64,000 nucleotides of DNA, taken from the NCBI RefSeq assembly GCF_000725345.1, contig NZ_CP008852.1, forward strand, positions 2,968,001 to 3,032,000. Direction: 5' to 3'. The translations under genes and the position numbers were made by a program. The notes under the pieces are model-generated. The model ran no database searches. It was not told where the DNA came from and saw only the letters and a program-made list of their open reading frames with translations. The first letter of the stretch is position 1. Each line of letters opens with the position of its first letter. Positions 17,026-26,905 of the stretch are shown here, piece by piece. Origin of the DNA: Pelosinus sp. UFO1. Its GTDB lineage: Bacteria > Bacillota > Negativicutes > DSM-13327.

Positions 17026-18230
17026 ACAGACGCCCTGCCTTTTTGCAAAAATGCAATAGCCGCAGCCGCCATAACGCTTACTCCAGTTTTCAATGCTTCA
17101 TCAGCAGCTCTGAATTTTGGGCTATGGGCTGGTTCTACACTTTCTAGTGGATTATCACTAACACCAATACGAAAAAACACGGATGGTACTTCTTTAGAAA
17201 AACGATAAAAGTTTTCTGAACCATTATTAGGAAATTTAGCAATCAAAACATTATCTAGGCCGATTAAATTTGCGGTTGCAGCAACGAACTCTTTTGTCAA
17301 TTCTGGATCATTATAAACAGCTCCTGATCCTATTCTAAATGATGCGATTCCCTTCACGCCGGTAATACATTCTTGTGCAGTGAGAATATTATTTATATGT
17401 TCATGAATTTCTGGATGTAATTTATTATTTTGAGTTCTAATTGTCCCTATTAAAACTAATTCTTTTGGTATGATGTTGCCACGTGTACCACCATGAATAC
17501 TACCAACAGTAATCACTGCTGGTTCAATATGATTTATTTTTCTACTTGGAATGGATTGCAGCTCCATAATTAATTTTGCGGCTGCCAAAATAATATCATC
17601 TGTTTGATGGGGTGCAGAAGCATGACCGCCACGACCGGTTAGCGTAATGGTAAATTGACTGGCAGCCAACATCACTTCTTCAGCTTTCACTTGAATTTGT
17701 CCGACTTTAACATCCTCAGACACATGAGCTGCTAAAAAGGCTGTTACTTTCGGATTTTCCAAGACACCAAAATCTAGTATTTCCTGAGCACCACCACCGA
17801 TTTCTTCAGCAGGTTGAAATACTAATTTGACAGTACCCGAGAAATGATCCTTTAACTGGGACAATACATACCCTGTACCCAAAAGATTTACCGTGTGAAT
17901 ATCATGTCCGCATGCATGCATGACACCCTTAGTTTTTGATGCATAATCCAGAGCGGTATTCTCATCAATTGGCAAGGCATCCATATCTGCTCTTATACCA
18001 ATGGCATGATTACCTTCAATATTCCCTTTAATTTCAGCGATGATGGCCGTACTATTTGGCAATCTTACATACTGTATTTCCCATGCGGAAAGTATTTTTT
18101 CCACTAATTCTGCTGTTTTGTATTCCTCATTACTCAGTTCAGGATTTTCATGTATTGTGTGACGAAGGAAAACCAATTCATTATATATTTCTTCTACAAT
18201 TGCATGTATTCTTTCGGTCAAGTTTTTCAT
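17022..18230 (-). CDS. M20-family amidohydrolase (N-acyl amino acid deacylase)
   Basis: A 402-aa zinc or manganese hydrolase of the M20D/YxeP-like type. Metal-site motifs are clear: the HACGHDIH stretch (about 106-113), QPAEEIGGG and a later HSPKF. It sits inside the ABC operon between the two permease genes. In B. subtilis, YxeP-type enzymes deacetylate N-acetyl-S-substituted cysteines imported by the neighbouring transporter. A similar role here would supply a cysteine conjugate to a C-S lyase such as the one at 57886-59094 (inference). Confidence 0.9.
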   Translation of the reverse strand: MKNLTERIHAIVEEIYNELVFLRHTIHENPELSNEEYKTAELVEKILSAWEIQYVRLPNSTAIIAEIKGNIEGNHAIGIRADMDALPIDENTALDYASKTKGVMHACGHDIHTVNLLGTGYVLSQLKDHFSGTVKLVFQPAEEIGGGAQEILDFGVLENPKVTAFLAAHVSEDVKVGQIQVKAEEVMLAASQFTITLTGRGGHASAPHQTDDIILAAAKLIMELQSIPSRKINHIEPAVITVGSIHGGTRGNIIPKELVLIGTIRTQNNKLHPEIHEHINNILTAQECITGVKGIASFRIGSGAVYNDPELTKEFVAATANLIGLDNVLIAKFPNNGSENFYRFSKEVPSVFFRIGVSDNPLESVEPAHSPKFRAADEALKTGVSVMAAAAIAFLQKGRASV

Positions 18231-18937
18231 AATGAATCTCCTCCCATACCAATTGATACATTACTCATTTTTTTCTCTAAAAATGTTGATAATGCACTGA
18301 GTAGGAATACTAAAATAACATAAATGATGGCAACATCAATATATAGTTCTAAACTCCGATGACTGTTAGCTCCCATCAAATCAGCTTTACGCATCATATC
18401 AATCACGCCCACATTAAATACCAAAGATGTTCCTTTTAATGTTGAAATAACCGTATTACAAATTGCAGGAATTGCCATACTAAAAGCTTGTGGCAGTATA
18501 ATCCTTGTATAAGCTTGAATGGTTCCCATACCAATGGCATAAGCCGCCTCTAACTGTCCTTTATCAACAGCTAGAATCCCGCTGCGAATGATTTCTCCAA
18601 TATAGGCTCCAACATGTAGTGAAAAAACAATAAATACATAAAACAATGCTGGTATCTCACGAATTCCTTGATAACCAAGTTTTTGCAAAAGTTCTGGTAG
18701 TCCAAAGTAAACTAAAAATAATTGTACTAAAAAGGGCGTTCCTCGGATAAAAGAAATATAAACTGCAGCGATTTTATCCAAAACTACTATTTTATTAATA
18801 CGAATCAATGCAACAACACTTCCTAAAATAATGCCTATAATTGTTGCAACAAAGGTAATCAATATTGTCGTATGTACATAGGACAATATAATCGGAAAAG
18901 ACCTAATGAGATAACCTACGTCAAAATAACTTCCCAA
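18227..18937 (-). CDS. Polar amino-acid ABC importer permease (second)
   Basis: A 236-aa HisM/TcyM-type permease with about five spans and the loop EAAYAIGMGTIQAYTRIILPQA. It overlaps the amidohydrolase gene by four bases and starts 18 bases after the binding-protein gene. Confidence 0.92.
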   Translation of the reverse strand: MGSYFDVGYLIRSFPIILSYVHTTILITFVATIIGIILGSVVALIRINKIVVLDKIAAVYISFIRGTPFLVQLFLVYFGLPELLQKLGYQGIREIPALFYVFIVFSLHVGAYIGEIIRSGILAVDKGQLEAAYAIGMGTIQAYTRIILPQAFSMAIPAICNTVISTLKGTSLVFNVGVIDMMRKADLMGANSHRSLELYIDVAIIYVILVFLLSALSTFLEKKMSNVSIGMGGDSL

Positions 18938-18955
18938 GGTAAAACCCCTTTCGAT

Positions 18956-19804
18956 TTATTTAGGAACAACGGTATAGTCTGCACCTAAAAATTGATCCGA
19001 TATTTTCTTTAGTGTGCCATCAGCTTTCATTTCTTTCACCGTAGCATCAATTCTATCTGCTAATTTTTGTGAATCAGCATCTTTTCTTAAAATGAAATAA
19101 GTAGGGACACTGGAAATAACACTGCCAACACTTTTAAGATCAAGACCTAAGGTTTTCTTTGCTTCTCTTACTGCGACTTCATAGTCAGCACCCGCATCCG
19201 CACGGTTCGTAGCAACTAAGTTAAAAGATTCAGCGGAACCTTTATCAGTATAGATTAAATTAATTTTAGGCTCAGCCGTTTCATTAAACTTCTTAATTAC
19301 TCTAGCAACTTCACTCGTAGGCGTTAGAATCATTGTTTTACCTTTCAAATCATCAAGAGTATTAATATCATTTCGATCACCTTTGACTGTAATTTTCGTG
19401 CTAGTATAATTGTTCACTTCTTGTGTAAAGGTATATTTAGCAGCGCGTTCATCATTACGTCCCATTTGGTTGGCAATAATATCAACTTGGTTTGATGTCA
19501 GACTGACAAAAGCACTTTCAATACTCATGGTTTTAAATTCAAACTTTATATCTTTATTTCTTTTTTGGACTTCTTTTAAAATTTCAATATCATAGCCAGT
19601 TAATTCACCTTTATCATCCATATAAGTAAACGGTTTAAAAGTTCCTCTAGTTGCTACATAATACGTCTTAACTTTATCATTTGATGTTACTGTTTGCTTA
19701 TCGTTGCTATTAGAGCCACAACCTGCAATAATTGCACCCCCTGTAAGTAATAGAAACGCTAAAAACAGCTGAAGTAGACCTCTTTTTTTTATTAATGTTT
19801 TCAT
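18956..19804 (-). CDS. Family 3 amino-acid-binding lipoprotein
   Basis: A 282-aa substrate-binding lipoprotein; the signal peptide ends at the lipobox IAGC. The family-3 opening FKPFTYMDDKGELTGYDIEIL and an NQMGRNDERAAKY stretch are typical of cystine and polar amino-acid binders. I prefer the ATG at 19804, ten bases after AAGGAG; an in-frame ATG three codons earlier is too close to it. First gene of the operon. Confidence 0.9.
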   Translation of the reverse strand: MKTLIKKRGLLQLFLAFLLLTGGAIIAGCGSNSNDKQTVTSNDKVKTYYVATRGTFKPFTYMDDKGELTGYDIEILKEVQKRNKDIKFEFKTMSIESAFVSLTSNQVDIIANQMGRNDERAAKYTFTQEVNNYTSTKITVKGDRNDINTLDDLKGKTMILTPTSEVARVIKKFNETAEPKINLIYTDKGSAESFNLVATNRADAGADYEVAVREAKKTLGLDLKSVGSVISSVPTYFILRKDADSQKLADRIDATVKEMKADGTLKKISDQFLGADYTVVPK

Positions 19805-19904
19805 AATGTTCATTCTCCTTTTAAATATGATTTTTCATTGATTTAAATGCTGAAACGCTTCATTTATTTGTTGTTTCACCCTCTCTTCGAGGATTTTGGA
19901 ATAT

Positions 19905-19962
19905 AAAAAAGGCCGGAAACATCCCATTGGATGTTTTCCAGCCTTCAATTATATGATCAGCT
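19905..19962 (-). promoter_or_regulatory. Two-hairpin leader element, copy 7 (amino-acid ABC operon)
   Basis: GCU, GA, P1 UCA/UGA with a UAUAAU-type loop, A, GGC, then the terminator GGCUGGAAAACAUCC with GGAUGUUUCCGGCC and UUUUUU. About 100 bases upstream of the binding-protein ATG. Confidence 0.92.
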
Positions 19963-20005
19963 TTTACAACAAATTTCTTCAAATATCTTAAATTTTATTG
20001 CAATA

Positions 20006-20035
20006 AGAATAACACATTTTTTTATATACTGTCAA
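20006..20035 (-). promoter_or_regulatory. Sigma-A-type promoter of the amino-acid ABC operon
   Basis: TTGACA (20030-20035) and TATTCT (20006-20011) with an 18-base spacer, or TTATTC with 17. The leader starts about 40 bases downstream. The rest of 20036-20182 shows nothing I can name. Confidence 0.75.
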
Positions 20036-20182
20036 TATGTTAGTGTAAAATCTAGGAACAAGGCTTCAAATAAATATATTTCTTATAAGGAATATACATG
20101 GATTTTTTATGCCTTCAGTTGATATTTTGCAATGCTTTCTCAACCACTTAGACTCTACGAGTACATTCTGCCTACATTAACA

Positions 20183-20389
20183 TTAATTCTCTTTTTCTTT
20201 TTTACGACTGAACAATCTAGTAAAAAAGATTAGTCCACCAGCTCCCACTCCTAAAATTACCCCTGCACAACCACCACAAGAACTGCATATCCCTGTACAT
20301 GTAGCACTTGTAGATGGCAGTAGACTAGGAACCATTGCAATCATTGTTGCACTAAGTCCTAACCACAAAGCTTTTAACTTTTCCTTCAT
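20183..20389 (-). CDS. Small cysteine-rich membrane protein, unknown
   Basis: A 68-aa protein that I do not recognise. A hydrophobic N-terminal stretch (about 8-27) is followed by CTGICSSCGGCAG (about 31-43), a second hydrophobic segment and a Lys/Arg-rich tail. The start overlaps the stop of the NapH-like gene (ATGA), with GGAG inside that gene, so translation is coupled. It could be a metal- or thiol-linked partner of that ferredoxin protein. Confidence 0.75.
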   Translation of the reverse strand: MKEKLKALWLGLSATMIAMVPSLLPSTSATCTGICSSCGGCAGVILGVGAGGLIFFTRLFSRKKEKEN

Positions 20390-21255
20390 TTTGTAGACTC
20401 CAGTGCGACATCCTTACTGAGGCATTCTTTTTGCCACCCTCTTTCTCCTGTACCATAAGAAATTGCCTTTTTGGAGCAAACAGTTTCACATTGACGGCAG
20501 GTAATACAATTATAGATTTCATAGGATAAAGCACCATCCTGATACGATAGTGCCCCCATTGGGCATTGTTTTACGCATTGTTTGCAAGCAACACATTTTC
20601 TTTCGATAAAACGCAATTTATAAGTAAAGCCAATCCGAGCGCCCAAACTATGTATTGCACTTTGCAATGCCCCTACAGGACATAAATAACTACAAAAGCC
20701 TCGTCCTCCTTTGGCCATGATCCCAAAGATGCCCAACCACAAAATAGCAGTAATAATTGCTGTAGAAAGAAGAGGACCTATATCACCTTGGACTCCGCCT
20801 ACAATTAGCTTTTCCATCATATTATAATTACAAAGTGCACAAGCTATGGAACCAGCGAGAAAAGGCGATATTAGGTAACCAATAAAAAAACCATACCTTA
20901 TGGGAACTGGATTTACTGACTTTTGCCAATCAATTTTATACTTGTTTGGTAGAAATTTACTAAGATATTCTGGTAAGGCTCCACTAGCACAAAAGCGACC
21001 GCAAAAGACAGGACCAAATAAAAATGCAACACTCACCAATAAGAATAATGAAATAAACCCAACTGATAATATTTCCATGCTTTTTCCTGTTAAAAGATTT
21101 AGCAAAGGGATACGTAAGCAAAATTCATGAATATCCGTTGCTTGGGGCCCTCCTAGCCAAGTAGAAAGTGCTTTTTGATAATAAGCAAAGGGCGCGAAGA
21201 ACAGTAACATTCCTATAAAATATCCTAAAAACCGTTTAATCTGTTGCATATTCAT
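20386..21255 (-). CDS. NapH-like membrane polyferredoxin
   Basis: The 289-aa protein has about five membrane segments, a CGRFC motif (about 86-90) and a CSYLCPVGALQ motif typical of the NapH/RdxA fold. C-terminal ferredoxin motifs CVACKQCVKQCP and CITCRQCETVC give two [4Fe-4S] clusters. Such proteins pass electrons between the quinone pool or periplasm and a partner enzyme. It lies in a three-gene unit with a secreted unknown protein and a Cys-rich peptide. It might supply electrons to the reductases here (inference). Confidence 0.87.
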   Translation of the reverse strand: MNMQQIKRFLGYFIGMLLFFAPFAYYQKALSTWLGGPQATDIHEFCLRIPLLNLLTGKSMEILSVGFISLFLLVSVAFLFGPVFCGRFCASGALPEYLSKFLPNKYKIDWQKSVNPVPIRYGFFIGYLISPFLAGSIACALCNYNMMEKLIVGGVQGDIGPLLSTAIITAILWLGIFGIMAKGGRGFCSYLCPVGALQSAIHSLGARIGFTYKLRFIERKCVACKQCVKQCPMGALSYQDGALSYEIYNCITCRQCETVCSKKAISYGTGERGWQKECLSKDVALESTK

Positions 21256-21266
21256 TTTAGTCCCTC

Positions 21267-21851
21267 CTACTCATTTTTTGTATGTCCCTCATGCTGAACT
21301 GCAGGTGTCGCCAATGTTTTTTCGTGTGGTGGCTGTACTGTAGAATTGATTGCATAAACTGATGAGTTCCCCAACTGTAAACCATTTTGCTGATTGAGAA
21401 CACGAAGCATTCCCAAATACTGTTTTGACTGAATCAAATTAGTATCTGAAAGACTAACACGAACTTTAAGACGAATTGATTTTCCAGGATTCAAGGTCGT
21501 TACATATTCAGCAGAGGGTTTCTCAAATCCAGGAGAGCCTGATTCCACTATAACATTACTCGTAAAATTAACCGCATCTACTTTAATCGTCAAAGGCTCC
21601 TTTCCCTCATTTTTAATCTCATACCGTGTTATCAAGTGAGTAGGTTGTAACCATTTCTTGACTACTCCTTGATCAGCTACATCTATAATGATAGGTTTTA
21701 AAGGTTTAACACCTTCACCATTGACTGACACAGCAGTTGTGATTTGCTCTTTTGCCACTGCCTTATTATAATACCCAAAACCTATAGCAAATGAGATTCC
21801 TATAGCAATTGAAAGTGCCGTAATAATTTTAGAATGTTTTTTAACTTTCAT
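21267..21851 (-). CDS. Secreted or N-terminally anchored protein, unknown
   Basis: A 194-aa protein with a basic N-terminus and one hydrophobic segment (about 9-30), then a soluble beta-rich domain. I do not recognise a family. The segments RYEIKNEGKEPLTIKVDAV and LNPGKSIRLKVRVSL recall an immunoglobulin-like fold as in some copper or periplasmic chaperone proteins. First gene of the unit with the NapH-like protein, preceded by a two-hairpin leader. Confidence 0.7.
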   Translation of the reverse strand: MKVKKHSKIITALSIAIGISFAIGFGYYNKAVAKEQITTAVSVNGEGVKPLKPIIIDVADQGVVKKWLQPTHLITRYEIKNEGKEPLTIKVDAVNFTSNVIVESGSPGFEKPSAEYVTTLNPGKSIRLKVRVSLSDTNLIQSKQYLGMLRVLNQQNGLQLGNSSVYAINSTVQPPHEKTLATPAVQHEGHTKNE

Positions 21852-21911
21852 AAAAAATGTCTCCTATCTACATAACATAAATTTATTCTTTTTTTAGCTC
21901 TACCAAATACG

Positions 21912-21958
21912 TAAAAAGGCTAAGGCTGGGCCTTAGCCTTCAATGTTTTTGATCAACT
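21912..21958 (-). promoter_or_regulatory. Two-hairpin leader element, copy 8 (NapH-like unit)
   Basis: GUU, GA, P1 UCA/UGA, A, GGC, then a short terminator GGCUAAGGC, CCA loop, GCCUUAGCC and UUUUU. The most compact copy (under 50 bases). No clear promoter is visible between it and the upstream gene. Confidence 0.88.
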
Positions 21959-22012
21959 AATAATAAATTACAACACTTGATTACCATTGCTCTATTTGTA
22001 TAATACCAATTA

Positions 22013-22465
22013 CTAAACTCTAAGAATCTCAACAGCATTGGGGCCAAGACCTTTGCTAAAATCAAGCACTTTTACTTCTTGTGGATCAATTCGAAAGAAG
22101 ATATTATTGTCAATTTCACCTTTATCCACACGTTCCTTAAATCTTGGACTTCTGTCAGATAATACTTTAATCGCTTTTTCCAACTCTATTTTTTCCGTAA
22201 TTTCAGTTGCTTTTCCTGTTATCGTTGCATTAACAAAAGAACCTATTTCCTGATTTTCATGTTGAAACAAAATAGAAACCTGTGGATTTGACTTTATTTG
22301 CTGAACTTTATCCGTCTTTTTGCCAGTTGAAAAATAAGTTGTTAAATTATCAACTGCAAACGAGGCCAACGTTCTTACGATCGGCACCTGTTCATTGTTT
22401 GTTGCTAAGACAATAAACTTAGTTTGATTTAAATATTCATGTAGACTATTTGTATTAATGGACAT
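22013..22465 (-). CDS. Pyridoxamine 5'-phosphate oxidase-like FMN-binding protein
   Basis: A 150-aa split-barrel flavoprotein. The N-terminal pattern (NQTKFIVLATNNEQVPIVRTLA) and the TDKVQQIKSNPQVSILF segment fit this fold. Members reduce or sense small molecules; the substrate is unknown. It follows metY, with a two-hairpin leader in the gap whose 5' end overlaps the metY stop codon. Confidence 0.85.
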   Translation of the reverse strand: MSINTNSLHEYLNQTKFIVLATNNEQVPIVRTLASFAVDNLTTYFSTGKKTDKVQQIKSNPQVSILFQHENQEIGSFVNATITGKATEITEKIELEKAIKVLSDRSPRFKERVDKGEIDNNIFFRIDPQEVKVLDFSKGLGPNAVEILRV

Positions 22466-22492
22466 TACGTTAACACTCCTTTATATTAAAAA

Positions 22493-23857
<1,365 letters not shown>

Positions 23858-23872
23858 CTATTTGTTTTTTTA

Positions 23873-25225
23873 CTAAGCACTAGCACTTACTGTAGTTGTA
23901 TATATTTTTTCGAGTAAGGCCAGAGCCCCCCGATATCCTACATAGGACCTGGAAAGAACCAATTCATAGGATGCTGGAAATCCGACTTCCACAATTGCTC
24001 CCTTTAACTCTTTGGCAAGATCTCGCTCCCAAGTCGTGCCAAATATGATAGGAGCCTTGTGACCGAAGTTTGTTTGCCTAATTTTTTGATGGATAATATA
24101 ACTATCTTCTTCAAATTCAACATCTGTGGCTACATCCTCAGCGATCTTTCGATACTCTTCTCGAATGTTTTCCCGATATTCTTCTGGTGGATTCTCCGTG
24201 ATAATTTGTTTACCTGGAATAATCCCCAACTGATTCACTAAAAATTTAGTTAACGCAAGATTGTAGGCACTATCACCAACAACGGCAAATTTTGCCGGCA
24301 ATCCCCACCAATATTCCGCATAGAAATCGGAGAAGCTTTCTAGATAATGATAATAAGTCTCCTCCTCTTGCCGAATAAACTCTTCAACTGGAGCATGATC
24401 CAGCCCTGCAAAAGCTGCTACTTTACGCAAAAAGCTACTGGTTTCTTGCGCTCCAATAGGAATTACAGGTACGTGCAGGTACGGTTGTTCATATTTACTT
24501 TCTAAATGCTCAGCTGTCTGAAGACCTAACCAAGGAGAAAGAACTAAATTAAATTGAGCCTTAGGAATATGCTTCCATTCAGATACGCCTTTCGATTCAT
24601 AGCCAAACAATATGTTTACTTTAAGACCAATCCCTTCTAATATACGCTTGATTTCCGTGAGATCACCACGCCAAAAGGTATTATGGTATGGTAATAGGGA
24701 CCAAAGGTTGACAGTAGCCTGCTGCCGTGGCCCATCATACTCTCCTACATATTGATCAATAATAGCGCGCGTCACCAGTTCGTGACCGGTAAAATTATTA
24801 CCTTTAAAACCACCTGTTTCAGCATAAACAATAGGGACACCTTGCTCTTGAAATTCTTTAACCACAGATCCTACATCATCCCCTACCAAATCTGAAATGC
24901 AGCCTGTCAAAACAACAAATAAATCTGTATCTAGAATTTTAATAGAAGCCTTGATTAATTCTCGCAATCGCCCTTCACCTCCGAATACCACATCTAATTC
25001 TCTAGAGTTCGTACTCGGCACCACTGCACCACCACCATATCCTCCTCCCTGAAAGCCATTATAAAATGCAACATTCATAAACTGTTTGTCTGCACAACCA
25101 GGACCACAATGGACAATAGGAATGACGCGGGGAATAGCCGAGGCGCTATGCATAGCAGCAATGGAGCAAACATAACGTATTTGCTGAATAGAATTGGTGT
25201 TTTTTGTCTCTTCAATATCAGGCAT
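23873..25225 (-). CDS. Nitrogenase-like K subunit, pair 2 (K2)
   Basis: NifK/NifN superfamily, 450 aa. Candidate cluster ligands are Cys20 (YVCSIAAM), Cys44 (GPGC) and Cys109 (TGCISDLVGDD). The gene overlaps D2 by eight bases, so the two subunits are translationally coupled. It resembles K1 and K3 more than K4 by eye. Followed by metY. Confidence 0.88.
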   Translation of the reverse strand: MPDIEETKNTNSIQQIRYVCSIAAMHSASAIPRVIPIVHCGPGCADKQFMNVAFYNGFQGGGYGGGAVVPSTNSRELDVVFGGEGRLRELIKASIKILDTDLFVVLTGCISDLVGDDVGSVVKEFQEQGVPIVYAETGGFKGNNFTGHELVTRAIIDQYVGEYDGPRQQATVNLWSLLPYHNTFWRGDLTEIKRILEGIGLKVNILFGYESKGVSEWKHIPKAQFNLVLSPWLGLQTAEHLESKYEQPYLHVPVIPIGAQETSSFLRKVAAFAGLDHAPVEEFIRQEEETYYHYLESFSDFYAEYWWGLPAKFAVVGDSAYNLALTKFLVNQLGIIPGKQIITENPPEEYRENIREEYRKIAEDVATDVEFEEDSYIIHQKIRQTNFGHKAPIIFGTTWERDLAKELKGAIVEVGFPASYELVLSRSYVGYRGALALLEKIYTTTVSASA

Positions 25226-26756
25226 GTTTTTTTCCCTCCGTATACAATGGATTCTCTTCCTTTGCCAAAATAAATGGGTCTTCCTGATCCAGCCACCATT
25301 GTTTATAAGGCAGCTTAGTGTGTGATGCTAAATCTTGATGAAATTTCTTATGTGCCAAAATATCAAGTATCGATTCGCCTAAATTAATGATTCCCTGATA
25401 TCCCAAGGAATGATGCTCATCGCCAAGGGGCGCAGCCGGAATTCCCATACGAGAAGCCAAGGGCGCAAGACCATTGTGGCGAATAAGAATAAAATCAGGA
25501 TTCACTCTTTTGAGTAAACTATAAAATTGGTGTTGCTGACGATTGCTCACAGTAAAATGTGAAACATCCCCATAGTTATCAACTACATGAGCAAGGGAGT
25601 CTTGCCTAGGATCTTGACTGTCATAAATTGGATCGTGATGGAATACAAGTGAGCCATTCACTTCGACTCCTAATTCTCGAAGTACAGTAATCAATCCGTG
25701 GGCATAAGCAGAACCCGTTGCAACATAGCCCTTTTTTCCCTTAAGAAGGGTACGCAATTCTGTTAGACGAGGGGCAATCCTTGCATGCTCTTTGGCAATA
25801 TAAGCTTCTGCCTTTTCCTCCCTGTGGGTAACTCGTGCCAATTCTCGAAACCAAGCATCTGTCCCTGCAAAACCATAAGGCTGAGGTGCCTTAATTTCTG
25901 GAACACCAAATTCTTGTTCTAACCCTGCCGCCATATAGGAAGAAAGGGTATAGCAAAACCCAACAGTAGCTGCCGCTTCAGAAAGTTGTTCTAGATCTTC
26001 TACGGTTGCCAGGTCAACTACATAGTTAACTCTAAGTCCTAGTTCAGCAAGCATCGGAGTAAAAATATCTGAACCCCATAAGTTAATCACATTGACTAGA
26101 TCTTCTTGCTTTTTAGGATTTTTACGTACGACTTGCCTTATGATACCGTGCTGGGTTGCATCGAAGCCAGTACTCCAGTGTTTGGACTTAAAGCCTTCGC
26201 AATGGAGGGGAATGACAGGTATCTTAAGCTCAGTTTCCATCTGACTTGCTGTACCATCCACATCATCACCAATAATTCCAGTAGCGCAAGAGGTGGCAAT
26301 AAAAATAGCTTTCGGATGATAACGTTCCCATGCATCTCGAATGGACTGTTCTAATTTGGCAACGCCCCCATAGACCATATCTTCTTCTAGTAGATTCGTG
26401 CAAATCACATGCTGGTTTTCTACTGGTAAATTGCGCCCCGCCAAACCATTGCGATAGATGGAATTATAGATGACTTGGCCTGCACCGCAGCCAATCGGTG
26501 AATGCTGAATCAGTACTGCATTGCGAATATGACCAGCTTGGCATTCTACCATTTGCTCACTGCAAACAGATCCTTGCGTGAATGGCCCCTCAATCTCGCA
26601 AAGTTTACGCGACTTTTCTCCACAAGTCGTTTCACAACTACCACGTGCATAAGCTGATTCCTTAGAAAGATCTGACGCCTTTCCATCCCAGGAAATAATG
26701 GTGCCAAGACGTTGTTCACGACTTTCAACTACTGGAGTCTTAAAATTAATCTTCAT
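25218..26756 (-). CDS. Nitrogenase-like D subunit, pair 2 (D2)
   Basis: NifD/NifE superfamily, 512 aa from the ATG at 26756 (AAGGAG eight bases upstream; a GTG three codons earlier is too close). Candidate P-cluster ligands: Cys65 (SVCSEQ), Cys90 (SPIGC) and Cys157 (ATSCATGIIGDD). Cys268 in VGFCYTLSSY matches the cofactor-ligand position. The FHHDPIYD motif corresponds to the HNDDYD segment of NifD. The region of NifD His442 reads GDEHHSLGYQG, with a His pair two residues displaced. The longer N-terminus carries extra cysteines (41, 45, 53). Led by two-hairpin leader copy 10. Confidence 0.88.
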   Translation of the reverse strand: MKINFKTPVVESREQRLGTIISWDGKASDLSKESAYARGSCETTCGEKSRKLCEIEGPFTQGSVCSEQMVECQAGHIRNAVLIQHSPIGCGAGQVIYNSIYRNGLAGRNLPVENQHVICTNLLEEDMVYGGVAKLEQSIRDAWERYHPKAIFIATSCATGIIGDDVDGTASQMETELKIPVIPLHCEGFKSKHWSTGFDATQHGIIRQVVRKNPKKQEDLVNVINLWGSDIFTPMLAELGLRVNYVVDLATVEDLEQLSEAAATVGFCYTLSSYMAAGLEQEFGVPEIKAPQPYGFAGTDAWFRELARVTHREEKAEAYIAKEHARIAPRLTELRTLLKGKKGYVATGSAYAHGLITVLRELGVEVNGSLVFHHDPIYDSQDPRQDSLAHVVDNYGDVSHFTVSNRQQHQFYSLLKRVNPDFILIRHNGLAPLASRMGIPAAPLGDEHHSLGYQGIINLGESILDILAHKKFHQDLASHTKLPYKQWWLDQEDPFILAKEENPLYTEGKKHA

Positions 26757-26781
26757 ACTAGTCACTCCTTATAAGTCTTTA

Positions 26782-26798
26782 TATACTTTCTGATTCCG
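26782..26798. repeat. Fragment of the dispersed repeat (17 bp)
   Basis: An exact 17-base match to the end of repeat copy A (114-130). It lies between leader copy 10 and D2. As in copies A and B, it directly abuts a strong hairpin. Confidence 0.6.
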
Positions 26799-26801
26799 TA
26801 T

Positions 26802-26870
26802 AAAAAGAGACCAGCCTTAATCCTCTAATGAGAGGTGTAAGACTGGTCTCTAGTTTATCTACTAGCCAAC
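26802..26870 (-). promoter_or_regulatory. Two-hairpin leader element, copy 10 (K3-D2 junction)
   Basis: GUU, GG, P1 CUAG/CUAG, A, GAC, then the terminator GAGACCAGUCUUA with UAAGGCUGGUCUC and UUUUU. The GUU/GAC/GUC variant covaries in all three strands. It lies in the 150-base gap between K3 and D2. Confidence 0.92.
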
Positions 26871-26905
26871 CACTTTTAATTTTTATTTACATTGGATTTA
26901 TTTTA

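Noticed and set aside
20100-20160. Possible further leader copy containing CTGAAGGC
   Set aside because: No terminator stem or U run follows, and P1 does not form in the conserved position.
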